This document shows positions 52,209-61,382 of a stretch of 64,000 nucleotides of DNA, piece by piece. The stretch is from Nocardia brasiliensis (lineage in GTDB: Bacteria > Actinomycetota > Actinomycetes > Mycobacteriales > Mycobacteriaceae), in assembly GCF_011801125.1 (NCBI RefSeq), contig NZ_CP046171.1, forward strand, positions 2,852,001 to 2,916,000, in the 5' to 3' direction. The notes under the pieces are model-generated. The model did not search any database. It had not been told where the DNA came from and saw only the letters and a program-made list of their open reading frames with translations. Each line of letters starts with the position of its first letter. The first letter of the stretch is position 1. The position numbers were made by a program, and so were the translations under genes.

Positions 52209-52639
52209 GTGAAACACGCACGCGCACAGCGGGAACACGGCGCGCACTGGTCGTCGCGGGCGTGGCGGTGGTTCTGCTCGCGGTGGCAGGACGGCTGCTG
52301 TGGCCGAGTTCGGCGGCGCCGCTCGCGTTGCGCTCGGGCACCGAACGCCATCTGGTCACCGTCACCCTCGAACGAGTTCGGCTGGGCGACACCGCCGTCG
52401 ACGTCGCGGTGACCGACCGTGCCGGTGCGCCGATCGACCATGCCGCGGTGCGGATCCAGGCGACGCAGTCGCTGATGGGGCACGCGGGAGCGCCCGTTGC
52501 GCTGGTGGCCACGGGCGACGGACGTTTCCACGCCGATTCGATCGCGCTGATGATGACCGGGCCGTGGGAGCTGCGGCTCTGGATCGACGCGCACGACGGT
52601 GTCGACGAACTCACCCTGCCGTTGTGGGTCGGCGCGTGA
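52205..52639 (+). CDS. Membrane-anchored YtkA/FixH-like protein
   Basis: A 144-residue protein with one N-terminal transmembrane helix (residues ~13-33) and an outer beta-domain of YtkA/FixH type: VTVTLERVRLGDTAVDVAVT, ATQSLMGHAGAPVALVATGD, and the closing TGPWELRLWID. The QSLMGHAG segment is a plausible Met/His metal site. It is coupled to the genes on both sides of the probable copper operon. Such domains occur in copper delivery and cytochrome oxidase assembly proteins. Confidence 0.72.
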   Translation: MSETRTRTAGTRRALVVAGVAVVLLAVAGRLLWPSSAAPLALRSGTERHLVTVTLERVRLGDTAVDVAVTDRAGAPIDHAAVRIQATQSLMGHAGAPVALVATGDGRFHADSIALMMTGPWELRLWIDAHDGVDELTLPLWVGA

Positions 52640-52693
52640 AACCCGCACGCGGCACCGCGCATTCGGTGAAACAGGACACGGAAGGGACCCGCG

Positions 52694-53857
52694 ATGGACA
52701 TCTCGGCAGCGAGTGAAGGGCGAGCCGGACCGGCGGCGGGCGCCGTCGCGACCCGGCCCGCGCAGGCTGAGCACGCCGCGTCCGACAACAGCGTCGCCGC
52801 GCGCGCCGGTGGGTGGGGCGTGCTGGCGGGCACCGCCGTCACGCTCGTCGGGTTGAGCTGGGACATCCAGTGGCACAACGATGTCGGGCCGGACACCTTC
52901 TTCACGCTGCCGCATCTGTTCCTGTACTCCGGCAGCGCCATCTCCGGATTCGTCAGTCTCGCCATGGTGTTCATCGCCACCGCCGCGCAGCGGGCCGGCC
53001 GGCCCGTACCGCGGTTGGGCGGCACGCCCGTTCGCGTCTTCGGCAGCACCCTCACCGCCCCGCTCGGCTACATGATCGCCGGTGCGGGCGCGGCCCTGTT
53101 CCTGCTCTACGGCCTGCTCGACCTGGAATGGCATTCGATCTACGGCTTCGACGCGGTGCTGAACACCCCATCGCACGTGGCCCTGTTCCTGTCCATCACG
53201 CTGACCATGATCGGCAGCATCATCGTCTTCGCGGCGCACCGCGACCACCGGTGGGGCAGGCTCGGCATCGTCGTGGCCATCCCGATCTTGATCACGTTCG
53301 CGCCGATCCTCGCGCAGGCCTTGGACAATCTGGATCTGCCGATGGATTCGACGATCCTGGGCGTGCTGTTCTTCGGGCCGCTGCTGCTGGTCTTCGGCGC
53401 CGCCGTGCTCGCGCGGCCCGGCGCCGCCCTGGCCATCGCGGTGACGCTCGGTGTGCTGCAGGCGATCCTGTGGTGGTTCTCGCCGTGGGCCGCCGCGGCC
53501 TACGCCGATTCGATCGGCCTGCCGCTGCGCGACGGGCTCGGGTCGCGCCCGCCGTCACTGCCCGCGATCATACCGATGTTCCTGCTCCTCGCGGCGGTCG
53601 GGATCGAGGCCCTGTTCTGGTCGGCGCGCGCCCGCGGTCTCGCCCCGGCGAAGGCCGTGGTGCTGGCGGGCGGATTCACCGGAGTCGTTGTCGGCGTGAC
53701 ATTTCCGCTGCAACTGCGGCTGATCCACTTCTTCTCCGGCCTCGAGCCCGCCGATGTCGTGATTTCCGCCGCGCTCGGCATTGCGCTGGGTCTGCTGGCC
53801 GGGTTCCTCGCCGGTCGATTCGCCCGTATGCTGCCGACGCCGGGAGAACTCCGATGA
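52694..53857 (+). CDS. Polytopic membrane protein with conserved His/Trp helices
   Basis: A 387-residue protein with about 10 transmembrane helices and an N-terminal hydrophilic stretch of ~35 residues. Polar residues sit at the helix ends: LSWDIQWHNDVGPDTFFTLP followed by H, LLDLEWHSIYGFDAVLNTPS followed by H, and LRLIHFFSG. Histidines with nearby Trp/Asp/Glu in membrane helices suggest metal or heme binding, or a redox/transport role. I do not recognise the family. GGAAGGGA precedes the ATG. It overlaps the next gene by 4 nt, and the flanking YtkA-like proteins suggest a common copper-related task. Confidence 0.72.
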   Translation: MDISAASEGRAGPAAGAVATRPAQAEHAASDNSVAARAGGWGVLAGTAVTLVGLSWDIQWHNDVGPDTFFTLPHLFLYSGSAISGFVSLAMVFIATAAQRAGRPVPRLGGTPVRVFGSTLTAPLGYMIAGAGAALFLLYGLLDLEWHSIYGFDAVLNTPSHVALFLSITLTMIGSIIVFAAHRDHRWGRLGIVVAIPILITFAPILAQALDNLDLPMDSTILGVLFFGPLLLVFGAAVLARPGAALAIAVTLGVLQAILWWFSPWAAAAYADSIGLPLRDGLGSRPPSLPAIIPMFLLLAAVGIEALFWSARARGLAPAKAVVLAGGFTGVVVGVTFPLQLRLIHFFSGLEPADVVISAALGIALGLLAGFLAGRFARMLPTPGELR

Positions 53858-54396
53858 CCACCCTGCGCCGATGCGCGCTCACCGTGCTGACGGCGATCAC
53901 CCTTTCGCTGGTCGCGATCAGCCCCGCCGCCGCGTACGCGCCGGTCGATATCGTGCACACCGAGCGGGTGCAGGCCGGCCCGTACGGGCTGACCGTCGGT
54001 TTCTCCACCTGGCCGATCCGTGCGATGCAGTCACTGGACTTCACGTTCATGCCCGACGGTGGTATCGCCGACAAATCCGGAACGCTGAAACTGACCGGCC
54101 CCGGGCTCAATTGGCGACGTCCCGCGAAGTTCGTGCGCCATCCGCGCAAGCGCGATTCGTGGGGCTTGGACATCTTCGCCGTCGACGATCCCGGCAGCTA
54201 CCGCTTCGCCTTCACCATCGACGGGCCGCTCGGCCACGGCGAGGGCGTGCTGGACCAGCTGCAGGTCTTGGACCAGCCGGGCCCGCCGCTGCCGCTGAGC
54301 TGGTCGATCGCCGCGCTGCCGCTGCTCGGCCTGCTCGGGTTCCTCGCGGTCGCGTGGCGGCGCACCCGGCCGGGCGGCAGGGCCCTGCTGGTGTGA
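53854..54396 (+). CDS. Secreted/membrane-anchored beta-domain protein of the copper operon
   Basis: A 180-residue protein with a signal peptide (residues 1-~27, ending AAAYA), an outer beta-sandwich (VDIVHTERVQAGPYGLTVGF, STWPIRAMQSLDFTFMPDGG, DDPGSYRFAFTIDGPLGHGE) and one C-terminal transmembrane helix (~150-172) with a basic tail. This is the FixH/YtkA-like topology turned around, with the anchor at the C terminus. It ends the operon and is convergent with the kinase-like gene 3 bp away. Family only tentatively recognised. Confidence 0.7.
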   Translation: MTTLRRCALTVLTAITLSLVAISPAAAYAPVDIVHTERVQAGPYGLTVGFSTWPIRAMQSLDFTFMPDGGIADKSGTLKLTGPGLNWRRPAKFVRHPRKRDSWGLDIFAVDDPGSYRFAFTIDGPLGHGEGVLDQLQVLDQPGPPLPLSWSIAALPLLGLLGFLAVAWRRTRPGGRALLV

Positions 54397-54399
54397 GTC

Positions 54400-55473
54400 T
54401 CAGTAGGTGTGGCCGGTCAGCGACGTGTCGGCGGCCTGCGCCGGGGTCGATCGGTCGAGTGTCGCGGTGACCGTTCCCGCGGCATCGATCTCGGTCCTAC
54501 GGTTGCGGTCGTCCGCGTCGACGAGCACGGTGGCCAGATTGCGGCGGCCCGGCGGCAGCACCCGGACCGTGACGTGGCCGCGGTCGGTGTTGTCCAGTTC
54601 CCGAACGGCGATGTCGCGGACCAGATCCCGCAGCGCACGTGACGCGCCGGCCAAGCCGCCGTCGTCGAGCAGCATCACCTCGACGCCACGGCGGCGCGCG
54701 GCGCGGGCGGCGGCGAGCAGCTCGGTCGTCGACAGCTGCGGCGCGCGCAGCTCGTCGCGGAGTTCGGCTTCGAGCAGGCGGCACTCCTCGCGTTCCTCGG
54801 GCCGGAACGGCACCGCGCTGGCGATGCGCTCGAGCATCGGGCGCGCCCGCAGGTCGAGCCGGTCGAGCTGGCGTTTGCGCTCGGCCTTCTGCGCGTCGAG
54901 CCGGGCCTGCTGCGCGGCGCGCGTGGTGGAGTCGGCCTCCAGCGCGTGTAGCGAGCGCAGTGTGGGACGCAGGATCGCGGCGAAGGCGGCCGCGATCACG
55001 ACGTTGACCAGTGGCACGACACCCTGCACGAACGCGGTCGACGCACCGCCCGCCGCGACGACCACGGCGAGCCAGGTGGCCCCGGTTCCCGCCCACGCCA
55101 ACAGGTTACGGCCCCGCAGCACCAGCAGGGCGAGCATGACGCCCGCGGTGTAGGCGGTCCACATGCTGGTGCGCGCGTCCAGCTGCGCGGTCACCTGATC
55201 GCCGACGATCAGGGTGGCGACCGGCCCGGCGGCGGCCGCGAACACAGCCGAGGACTTGCCGATCGGCACGCCGGGATCGAGCACGACCACGACGGTGGCG
55301 GCGGTCAGCAGCGCCGCGGCCAGGAAAAGCGTAGGGGTCAGCGGTATTCCGGCCAGGCGCACCGAACGGATCATCACCGCGGCGTCGGTGGCGAGCGCCA
55401 CCACGATGATGGTCACCGTGGTGGAGCGCTGCCCGCTGAGTAACCGGCTCAGGTCGCCGTGATCAGGCATCAT
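54400..55473 (-). CDS. Kinase-like membrane protein without complete ATPase domain
   Basis: A 357-residue protein with about six transmembrane helices (residues ~18-185) and then a coiled coil (TTRAAQQARLDAQKAERKRQ). The cytoplasmic part has ARPMLERIASAVPFRPEERE, ECRLLEAELRDELRAPQL and EVMLLDDGG, which resembles the ATPase region of actinobacterial sensor kinases. I find no N-box or complete G boxes and no phospho-histidine motif. It overlaps the histidine kinase at 55463 by 11 nt, so it is probably its partner or an inactive paralogue that senses the same signal. Confidence 0.65.
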   Translation of the reverse strand: MMPDHGDLSRLLSGQRSTTVTIIVVALATDAAVMIRSVRLAGIPLTPTLFLAAALLTAATVVVVLDPGVPIGKSSAVFAAAAGPVATLIVGDQVTAQLDARTSMWTAYTAGVMLALLVLRGRNLLAWAGTGATWLAVVVAAGGASTAFVQGVVPLVNVVIAAAFAAILRPTLRSLHALEADSTTRAAQQARLDAQKAERKRQLDRLDLRARPMLERIASAVPFRPEEREECRLLEAELRDELRAPQLSTTELLAAARAARRRGVEVMLLDDGGLAGASRALRDLVRDIAVRELDNTDRGHVTVRVLPPGRRNLATVLVDADDRNRRTEIDAAGTVTATLDRSTPAQAADTSLTGHTY

Positions 55474-56710
55474 CCGGTGCGTCCCATTCCAATACGACGC
55501 GGGTGCCCGTGCCGGGCCTGGCGTCGATCACGGCCCGGCCGCCGACCTCGCGCATCCGCTGCACGATGCTGACCGTGAGGCCGAGGCGGTTCGGAGCGAC
55601 CGCGGCCGGATCGAATCCGGCACCGTCGTCGGCGACCACCACGGTGATACCGCAGGCACGCGCGGCGATCGTGATGTCGCGGGTGACGGTGCGCCCCGGC
55701 ACATCCGCGTGCCGGACGCTGTTGCGCACCGCCTCGGCGGCGGCCTGCGCGAGCGCGTTGACCGCGGCCGAGTCGATGCGCAGTTCGTGGGTCCGCCGAT
55801 CCTGACGGACCTGGACCCGCAGTTCGGTGTCAGTGGCCGTCGTCACCTCGTCGGTGATCGTCTCGATCGCCTCGGCGCCGGTGCACAATTCGTTGACCCG
55901 GCCGATCGCGGCGAACTGGCCGAGCGCCTGTTCGGCCTGCCGGGCAAGCATTTCCGGGCAGCCGCCGCGCGAGGTGTCGAGCAGGGTGGCGAGCACCTTG
56001 TCGTGGATCACCCCGGCGAACAGCGCACGCTCGCCCGCCCGTGCCTCGGCCGCCGCCGTGAGCGTGGCCTGCTGCTGGGCCCGGGTCCGCTCCATGTCCA
56101 GCAGATAGGCGGCGCGGCGGGTCATCCTGGTGATGTAGACGAAGCCCACCGAGATACCGAAGATGCGCAGCCAGGTCAGCAGGAACTCGATCCAGCCGAG
56201 ATCGTTCTTGACCTGACCGTTGGACCACGCTGCCAGCACCGCGACCACGAACAGGTACAGCGCCGTCACCGGTGTGCGCCACACCAGCGTGGCCGCGACC
56301 CCGCCGAGCGGCACCAGCCGGTAGATCCACTCGACGTCGCTGGTGATCTGGCCGGAGGTGACCGCGAAGCCGGACAACCCGATCACCACGGCGAAAACCG
56401 TTGCGTGCGTTGCCGCGAGCACCCGGACCGCGGGGAACGCGACGAACAGCGTGGTGGCCGTCAGCACCAGTGCCGTGCCGAACACGCCGACCATGGCGAC
56501 CGCGGTCCACCACGGTGCGTAGTGGCGCGACTGCTCGGCGATCTCGGCGGCGTCCCCGACGCCGAATATCCAAGTGCCCGAACCCAAGGCGAAGGCGATG
56601 ATGCGATCGACCCGTTCGCCCGCCGCCCGCGCCGGCGCGGTGCGCTGCCGCCAGCAGTTCGGCAGTACGGCGCTCGCGCGGTCGAGGAAAGTTTCCCGCA
56701 GCGAAGTCAT
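55463..56710 (-). CDS. Sensor histidine kinase (NarL-type, HisKA_3-like)
   Basis: A 415-residue membrane kinase. About six transmembrane helices span residues ~45-205. A coiled linker (TRAQQQATLTAAAEARAGER) then leads to the dimerisation/phosphoacceptor block AGVIHDKVLATLLD. The HATPase is at ~310-412, with N-box EAVRNSVRHAD, G1 in VVADDGAGFDP and a final GTRVVLEWD. The arrangement is that of kinases pairing with LuxR-type response regulators, but no such regulator is encoded here. ATG 56710 overlaps the cytochrome P450 stop (ATGA), an unusual pairing. Confidence 0.85.
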   Translation of the reverse strand: MTSLRETFLDRASAVLPNCWRQRTAPARAAGERVDRIIAFALGSGTWIFGVGDAAEIAEQSRHYAPWWTAVAMVGVFGTALVLTATTLFVAFPAVRVLAATHATVFAVVIGLSGFAVTSGQITSDVEWIYRLVPLGGVAATLVWRTPVTALYLFVVAVLAAWSNGQVKNDLGWIEFLLTWLRIFGISVGFVYITRMTRRAAYLLDMERTRAQQQATLTAAAEARAGERALFAGVIHDKVLATLLDTSRGGCPEMLARQAEQALGQFAAIGRVNELCTGAEAIETITDEVTTATDTELRVQVRQDRRTHELRIDSAAVNALAQAAAEAVRNSVRHADVPGRTVTRDITIAARACGITVVVADDGAGFDPAAVAPNRLGLTVSIVQRMREVGGRAVIDARPGTGTRVVLEWDAPDDA

Positions 56711-58107
56711 CTGGCGTCTCTGGCCTCGACTCCGGACAGTTCCCGGCTCGGTGCCGCGGTGCGCCGCAGATAGGTGGTCCGGACGTGGCGTTTGGGGCGC
56801 AGGTTGATGGTCAGCTTCATCCCGGGGTCGCCGTCGACGCGCACCGTGCCGCCCGCGAGCAGCAGCGCGGTGAAGATCTGTCCCTCGAGCAGGGCGAGCG
56901 CGGAACCGACGCACACGTGTTCGCCGGCGCCGAAAGGCAAGTAGGACAGGCGTTCCCAGCTGCGGTCGGCGTCGGAGGCGAAGCGGTCCGGGCGGAACGA
57001 CGCCGGGTCCGGGTAGCGCTCGGCGGATCGGTGCATGACGTACGGTGCGACGAAAACGATGGTACCCGCGGTGATCTCGTGCTTGCCGAGATACGTCTCG
57101 CGCGCGGCTTCCCGCAGGAACGCGGGGGAGGGCGGATACAGCCGCATCGATTCCTTGAACACCTGCAGGCAATAGGGGAGCAGTGCGAGGTCCGCCGCCG
57201 TCGGCACCTCGCCGCCGAGTACCCGATCCACCTCGTCGCGCGCCCGGTCGGCGGCGACCGGATGGCGGGCGAGTGCGTACGCGGTCCAGAACATGGCGTC
57301 GGCGCTGGTCTCGTGCGCGGCGGCCCAGAGGTTGATCACCTCGTCGATCAGTCGCTCGGTCGGCATCGGCGCACCGTCGCGGTCGCGCTGGGCGAGCAGC
57401 GCGGACACGATGTCTTCGCCCGGCTCGCGGCGGCGCGCTTCGACCATGCGGGTGGCCCAGTCGCGGACCACGCCGAGGTCGCGGATGAACTCGCGATTGC
57501 GCCTGGTCGGAATGTTGAGCGGGGTGACAAGCGGGCGCGACATCGCGCGCATCTCCCAGTCGAAGATGCGGTTCGCCGCGTCGAGCACCTCCCGGTAGCC
57601 CTCGATCGGCTCGTTCACCAGCAGTCCGGCGATGACGTCGTGCATCATCTCCTGCACGGCCGCGAGCAGGTCCACCTCGCCCGCGGCCTGCCAGCGGCGC
57701 AGATGGGTGTGCATGCGGCCGGCGATCACATCGACGTATCTCGGCACGCGGCGCGCGGTGAACAGCGGCCCGACCAGCGCGCGCTGGCTGCGGTGTACCT
57801 CGCCCTCGGAGATGATCAGGCCTTCGCGCAGTGCGGGCCACAGCGTCCCGGTCACCGCCCGTGCTCGGCGGTAGTCCGCGGCGCGCGATACCAGCACCTC
57901 GTGGATCTCGGCGGGCCCGGTCACCAGCGCCGCGGGCCACATGCCGATCTGGAAGCCCGCGACCGGGCCCTGCGCGTCCGCCAGCTGCCGCATCACGCTC
58001 AGCGGATCGCGGAACCACCGGAGCGTGGTGCCCAGCCCGCGCACACCACCGCGCCCGTGGTTCAGTCGTTGTCTTTCCCCTGTTTCCCCCGCCCGATCGT
58101 CATTCAA
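56707..58107 (-). CDS. Cytochrome P450
   Basis: A 466-residue heme monooxygenase. The I-helix oxygen-activation motif is AHETS at 264-268, the K-helix ExxR is E319-R322 (ESMRLYPP), and the heme-ligating cysteine is C399 in FGAGEHVCVG. The PDRF block (FRPDRFASD) and the length place it with the class that includes CYP102-like/CYP4-like bacterial enzymes rather than short CYP105s. It needs a ferredoxin and reductase, not encoded nearby. Substrate unknown. It is the first gene of the P450-kinase-membrane protein unit. Confidence 0.92.
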   Translation of the reverse strand: MNDDRAGETGERQRLNHGRGGVRGLGTTLRWFRDPLSVMRQLADAQGPVAGFQIGMWPAALVTGPAEIHEVLVSRAADYRRARAVTGTLWPALREGLIISEGEVHRSQRALVGPLFTARRVPRYVDVIAGRMHTHLRRWQAAGEVDLLAAVQEMMHDVIAGLLVNEPIEGYREVLDAANRIFDWEMRAMSRPLVTPLNIPTRRNREFIRDLGVVRDWATRMVEARRREPGEDIVSALLAQRDRDGAPMPTERLIDEVINLWAAAHETSADAMFWTAYALARHPVAADRARDEVDRVLGGEVPTAADLALLPYCLQVFKESMRLYPPSPAFLREAARETYLGKHEITAGTIVFVAPYVMHRSAERYPDPASFRPDRFASDADRSWERLSYLPFGAGEHVCVGSALALLEGQIFTALLLAGGTVRVDGDPGMKLTINLRPKRHVRTTYLRRTAAPSRELSGVEARDAR

Positions 58108-58285
58108 CTGACGATTCCTCCCTGGCTCGTCACCGAAGCCTGACCCGAGGTCAGTCGATCGTTCGCTGTGCAGTTGTCCTGCGTCCGCGCAGTCTTCTCT
58201 GCCGGATGTTATCGCCCCTCCGGCACACCGTCGCGCCCGCAGAATTGGGGTCTGTCGGCGCCGGGGCCAATGTTAGGATGACTTC

Positions 58286-58302
58286 ACTTAGTTTAGCTAA
58301 GT
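58286..58302. promoter_or_regulatory. Inverted repeat ACTTAG-n5-CTAAGT
   Basis: A perfect 6-bp inverted repeat in an AT-rich island 50 bp upstream of the GT87 gene, with a possible -10 element (TAGGAT, 58273-58278) just before it. The spacing suits a repressor site downstream of the start of transcription; regulator unknown. Confidence 0.45.
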
Positions 58303-58351
58303 AGTTGCTGGTCTGCGTGTGTTGCCTCACCTGATGAAGGAAAACAACTCC

Positions 58352-59746
58352 ATGGCTGTCGTCCTGTCCACGGCACAACAGCGCGGTACCGGAGGGGACG
58401 AGGTGTGCGAACCTCGTGCCCCGCACAGGATCACGGTGCTCGTTGCTGCGTTCGTGTTCGCTTGCTGCTCCATCGGTGCCTGGCTGGCCTTCGTCCGGCC
58501 GAACTGGGAAATGTATTGGCACCAGGTCGATTTACAGGTCTACATGTGGGGCGGCACGATGGCCGCGCTGCATCCCGAGTCGCTCTACGACGGGCGCGGT
58601 CCGCTCGGGCTGCCCTTCCTCTATCCCGTCTTCGCCGCCTGGATCTGCGCGGAACTGGCGCGATTCCCGATCGATTACGTCGGCACCGGAATCGTGTTGC
58701 TGACGTTGGGCTCGCTCTGGGTCAGCGTGTGGAGTGCCGGGCTGCTCCAGCAGCGACGCCGTGGCGTGCGACTGGTCGCGCTGGCGACCGCGGTCAGCGC
58801 GGCCGCCCTCTGGCTGGAACCGGTGCAGCAGACTTTGCAGTTCGGACAGCTCAGCGTGCTGCTCATGGCGCTGGTGCTCGCCGACCTGGCGATCCCCGAG
58901 AACCGCTGGTATCGGGGTGTTCTCATCGGCCTGGCCACCGGGTTGAAGCTGACGCCCGCGGTCTTCGTCGTCTATCTGATCGTCACCAGGCAGTTCCGGG
59001 CGGCGGCCACCGCGTGCGCGACCTTCGCCGCGACGGTCGCCATCGGCTTCTGGTACCGGCCTGCCCAGGCCTGGGAGTTCTGGACGACGACGATGAAATC
59101 GCAGAACCGGATCGGATTCGCCTACGTGCAGAACCAATCGATCAACGGCCTGTTCGGCCGGCTGCAATGGTCGACGTGGGACGACAGCACCGCCGCCCTG
59201 GCCTGCGCGGGCCTGCTCGGCTTGGCGGGCATGGCCGCCGCCCGTCTCGCCTATCTGCGCGGTGACCGGCTGCTCGGCGCGCTGCTCGCCGCCACCGTGA
59301 TGCTGCTGGCCTCGCCGATCTCGTGGACGCACTATTGGGTCTGGGTCGTGCCCGCGCTGCTGTGGATCGTGCGCGCGCTGCGGCACCGTCGCCGCGCCGT
59401 CCGGATCGCCGTTCCAGTCCTGACCTACCTGTTCGTCTTCGCCTGGCCGATGCGCGTCGACCGGGTCGGCTGGTGGGATCCGGATCTGCCCCTGCTCCCG
59501 CAGGGTCTGGTCTGGTACGTTCCGCAAACCAACGGCCGCGAATTCCATTGGACACTCACGCAATTCCTGCTCGGCGATGCCTACACCCTGCTCGCCGTCG
59601 CCGCCCTGCTCGCCGCGGTCATCTGGTTGTTCCGGCATCAGTCGCGGGGCGACCGGATGCCGACGGCGGTGCCGGAGTCGACTGCCACCTCGGCCGCGCG
59701 GGAGCGGTCGACCGCATGCGGCGACCGCCCGGTCGGCGTGCCTTGA
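58352..59746 (+). CDS. GT87 (DUF2029) polyprenol-sugar-dependent mannosyl/arabinosyltransferase-like protein
   Basis: A 464-residue integral membrane glycosyltransferase of family GT87, which in mycobacteria includes PimE and the alpha-1,2-mannosyltransferases of lipoarabinomannan. It has ~10-11 helices. The catalytic aspartate is expected in the first outer loop after helix 1 (MYWHQVDLQVYMWGG). Later loops include QTLQFGQLSVLLMALVLADL, GLATGLKLTPAVFVVYL and SPISWTHYWVWVVPALLW, all family hallmarks. It uses polyprenyl-phosphate sugars outside the membrane. ATG 58352 has AAGGA upstream; the frame is open to 58319. Confidence 0.9.
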   Translation: MAVVLSTAQQRGTGGDEVCEPRAPHRITVLVAAFVFACCSIGAWLAFVRPNWEMYWHQVDLQVYMWGGTMAALHPESLYDGRGPLGLPFLYPVFAAWICAELARFPIDYVGTGIVLLTLGSLWVSVWSAGLLQQRRRGVRLVALATAVSAAALWLEPVQQTLQFGQLSVLLMALVLADLAIPENRWYRGVLIGLATGLKLTPAVFVVYLIVTRQFRAAATACATFAATVAIGFWYRPAQAWEFWTTTMKSQNRIGFAYVQNQSINGLFGRLQWSTWDDSTAALACAGLLGLAGMAAARLAYLRGDRLLGALLAATVMLLASPISWTHYWVWVVPALLWIVRALRHRRRAVRIAVPVLTYLFVFAWPMRVDRVGWWDPDLPLLPQGLVWYVPQTNGREFHWTLTQFLLGDAYTLLAVAALLAAVIWLFRHQSRGDRMPTAVPESTATSAARERSTACGDRPVGVP

Positions 59747-59934
59747 AATCGGCTATTCCTCCAGCGCGGCATTGGATCGAGGGCGGTATCGGGTCGGTCA
59801 ACATCGGTCCTGGAGTCCGTTCGCCGATGGAGTGCGCGCCAGGCCGCGGCGGGAACTCCGGCGATAGGCTGAGGTCGGCCCACCGCGGCGCGGTGGGCCG
59901 GGCCGGTCACCGAGTGCGTGAAGGGAAGTCGCGA

Positions 59935-61308
59935 ATGCTGTTGCCATCGACCGAGCGGGCGTTGCTGCATCGGGTCGCCGTCGAACAGGCCGAGTACCGG
60001 GTGCCCTCGCTGATCGCCGCCGTGGTGCGCGACGGGCAGTTGGTGTGGTCGGGTGCGCGGGGCCGGGTCGACGGCCACCCGCCGACCACCGACACCCAGT
60101 ACCGCATCGGTTCGATCACCAAGTCGATGGTGGCCACCATGGTGCTGCGGCTGCGCGACGAGGGCAAACTCGATCTCGCCGACCCGTTGGCCAAGCATGT
60201 GCCGGGCGCTCCGGTGGGGGACCGCACTGTGGCACAGCTGCTTTCGCACACCGCCGGACTGCGCGCCGAATCGCCCGGCGACTGGTGGGAGCGCACCGCC
60301 GGACCGGACTGGGCCGTGCTGGCCGACACCCTGGACGTCGACGCGGGCAGCAAGGCGCTGTTGCATCGAGCCGGTCGGCGGTTCCACTATTCGAACGTCG
60401 GCTACGCCGCCCTCGGCGAACTGGTCGCCAGGTTGCGCGGACAGAGCTGGTTCGACGCGTTGCGCGCCGAGGTGCTCGTGCCGCTCGGCATGGCACGCAC
60501 CACCCCGGCCCCGGTGGTGCCGCACGCCACCGGCTCGGCCGTGCACCCGTGGGCCGATGTGGTGCTCCCGGAACCGGCGCACGACCACGGCGCGATGGGC
60601 GCGGCCGGTCAGTTGTGGTCCACGGTAACGGATTTGGCGCGCTGGGCCGCGTTCGTCGGTGGCGACACCGGTGACGTGCTCGCCGCGGACACGCTCGAGG
60701 AAATGCGCGCGCCCGCCGCCGTCGAGGACGGCGACGAGTGGGATTCCGGCTACGGCCTCGGTTTCCAGTTGCAGCGCTACCGGGGCCGCAGGCTGGCCGG
60801 GCACACCGGCGCCATGCCCGGCTTCATCTCCGCCGTCTGGGCCGACCCCAAAGACCGCACCGGCGTTCTTTTCCTGTGCAACACCACCTACGGCGGCATC
60901 CGCGGCAAGCTGCTCGCCGGTCTGCTGGACATCCTCGCCGAGTACGAGCCCACCCTGCCAGAGGAGTGGCTCCCCGCCACCGAGGTCGACCCGAACCTGT
61001 TGGCGCTCACCGGAACCTGGTACTGGGGCACCGCCTCCATCGCCCTGCGCCTGCGCTCCGACGGCAAACTCGAACTCACCGCCCTGGCCCACGGCGGCCG
61101 CCAATCCCGGTTCGCACCCGCCCCCGACGGCTCCTGGACCGGCCTGGACGGCTACTACGCCGGCGAGCGCCTGGACATCATCCGCGACGCCACCGGCAAC
61201 GCCCACCACCTCGAACTCGCGAGCTATATCCTCACCCGCACGCCCTACGACACCACCGCCCCCATCCCCGGTGGCGTGGACCCGGCAGGCTGGCAAGTCC
61301 GCGAGTAA
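59935..61308 (+). CDS. Serine beta-lactamase-family hydrolase
   Basis: A 457-residue serine hydrolase of the class C beta-lactamase/esterase (PF00144) family. The nucleophile and general base are S60 and K63 (GSITKSM), the YxN-type tyrosine is in HYSNVGYAALGELVAR, and the third motif is GHTGAMPG. About 110 C-terminal residues (DPNLLALTGTWYWGTASIAL) form an extra beta domain common in this group. There is no signal peptide, so it is probably cytoplasmic. GAAGGGA precedes the ATG. It may act on peptides or small esters rather than on antibiotics. Confidence 0.88.
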   Translation: MLLPSTERALLHRVAVEQAEYRVPSLIAAVVRDGQLVWSGARGRVDGHPPTTDTQYRIGSITKSMVATMVLRLRDEGKLDLADPLAKHVPGAPVGDRTVAQLLSHTAGLRAESPGDWWERTAGPDWAVLADTLDVDAGSKALLHRAGRRFHYSNVGYAALGELVARLRGQSWFDALRAEVLVPLGMARTTPAPVVPHATGSAVHPWADVVLPEPAHDHGAMGAAGQLWSTVTDLARWAAFVGGDTGDVLAADTLEEMRAPAAVEDGDEWDSGYGLGFQLQRYRGRRLAGHTGAMPGFISAVWADPKDRTGVLFLCNTTYGGIRGKLLAGLLDILAEYEPTLPEEWLPATEVDPNLLALTGTWYWGTASIALRLRSDGKLELTALAHGGRQSRFAPAPDGSWTGLDGYYAGERLDIIRDATGNAHHLELASYILTRTPYDTTAPIPGGVDPAGWQVRE

Positions 61309-61382
61309 CCCACAGGCGCCCAACGCAATACCTCTTCGAGTGCTTCTGATGGCGTGCGGAAGTTTCGGTTGGGCGACCGGAC

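Noticed and set aside
57900..58107. Possibility that the histidine kinase and P450 form a single 851-residue protein
   Set aside because: The P450 reads in a different frame; the upstream part of the kinase frame is an Arg-rich shadow of it.
59323..59934. N-terminal extension of the serine hydrolase into the GT87 gene
   Set aside because: The extension is Arg/Ala-rich out-of-frame translation of the glycosyltransferase; GAAGGGA before ATG 59935 marks the start.
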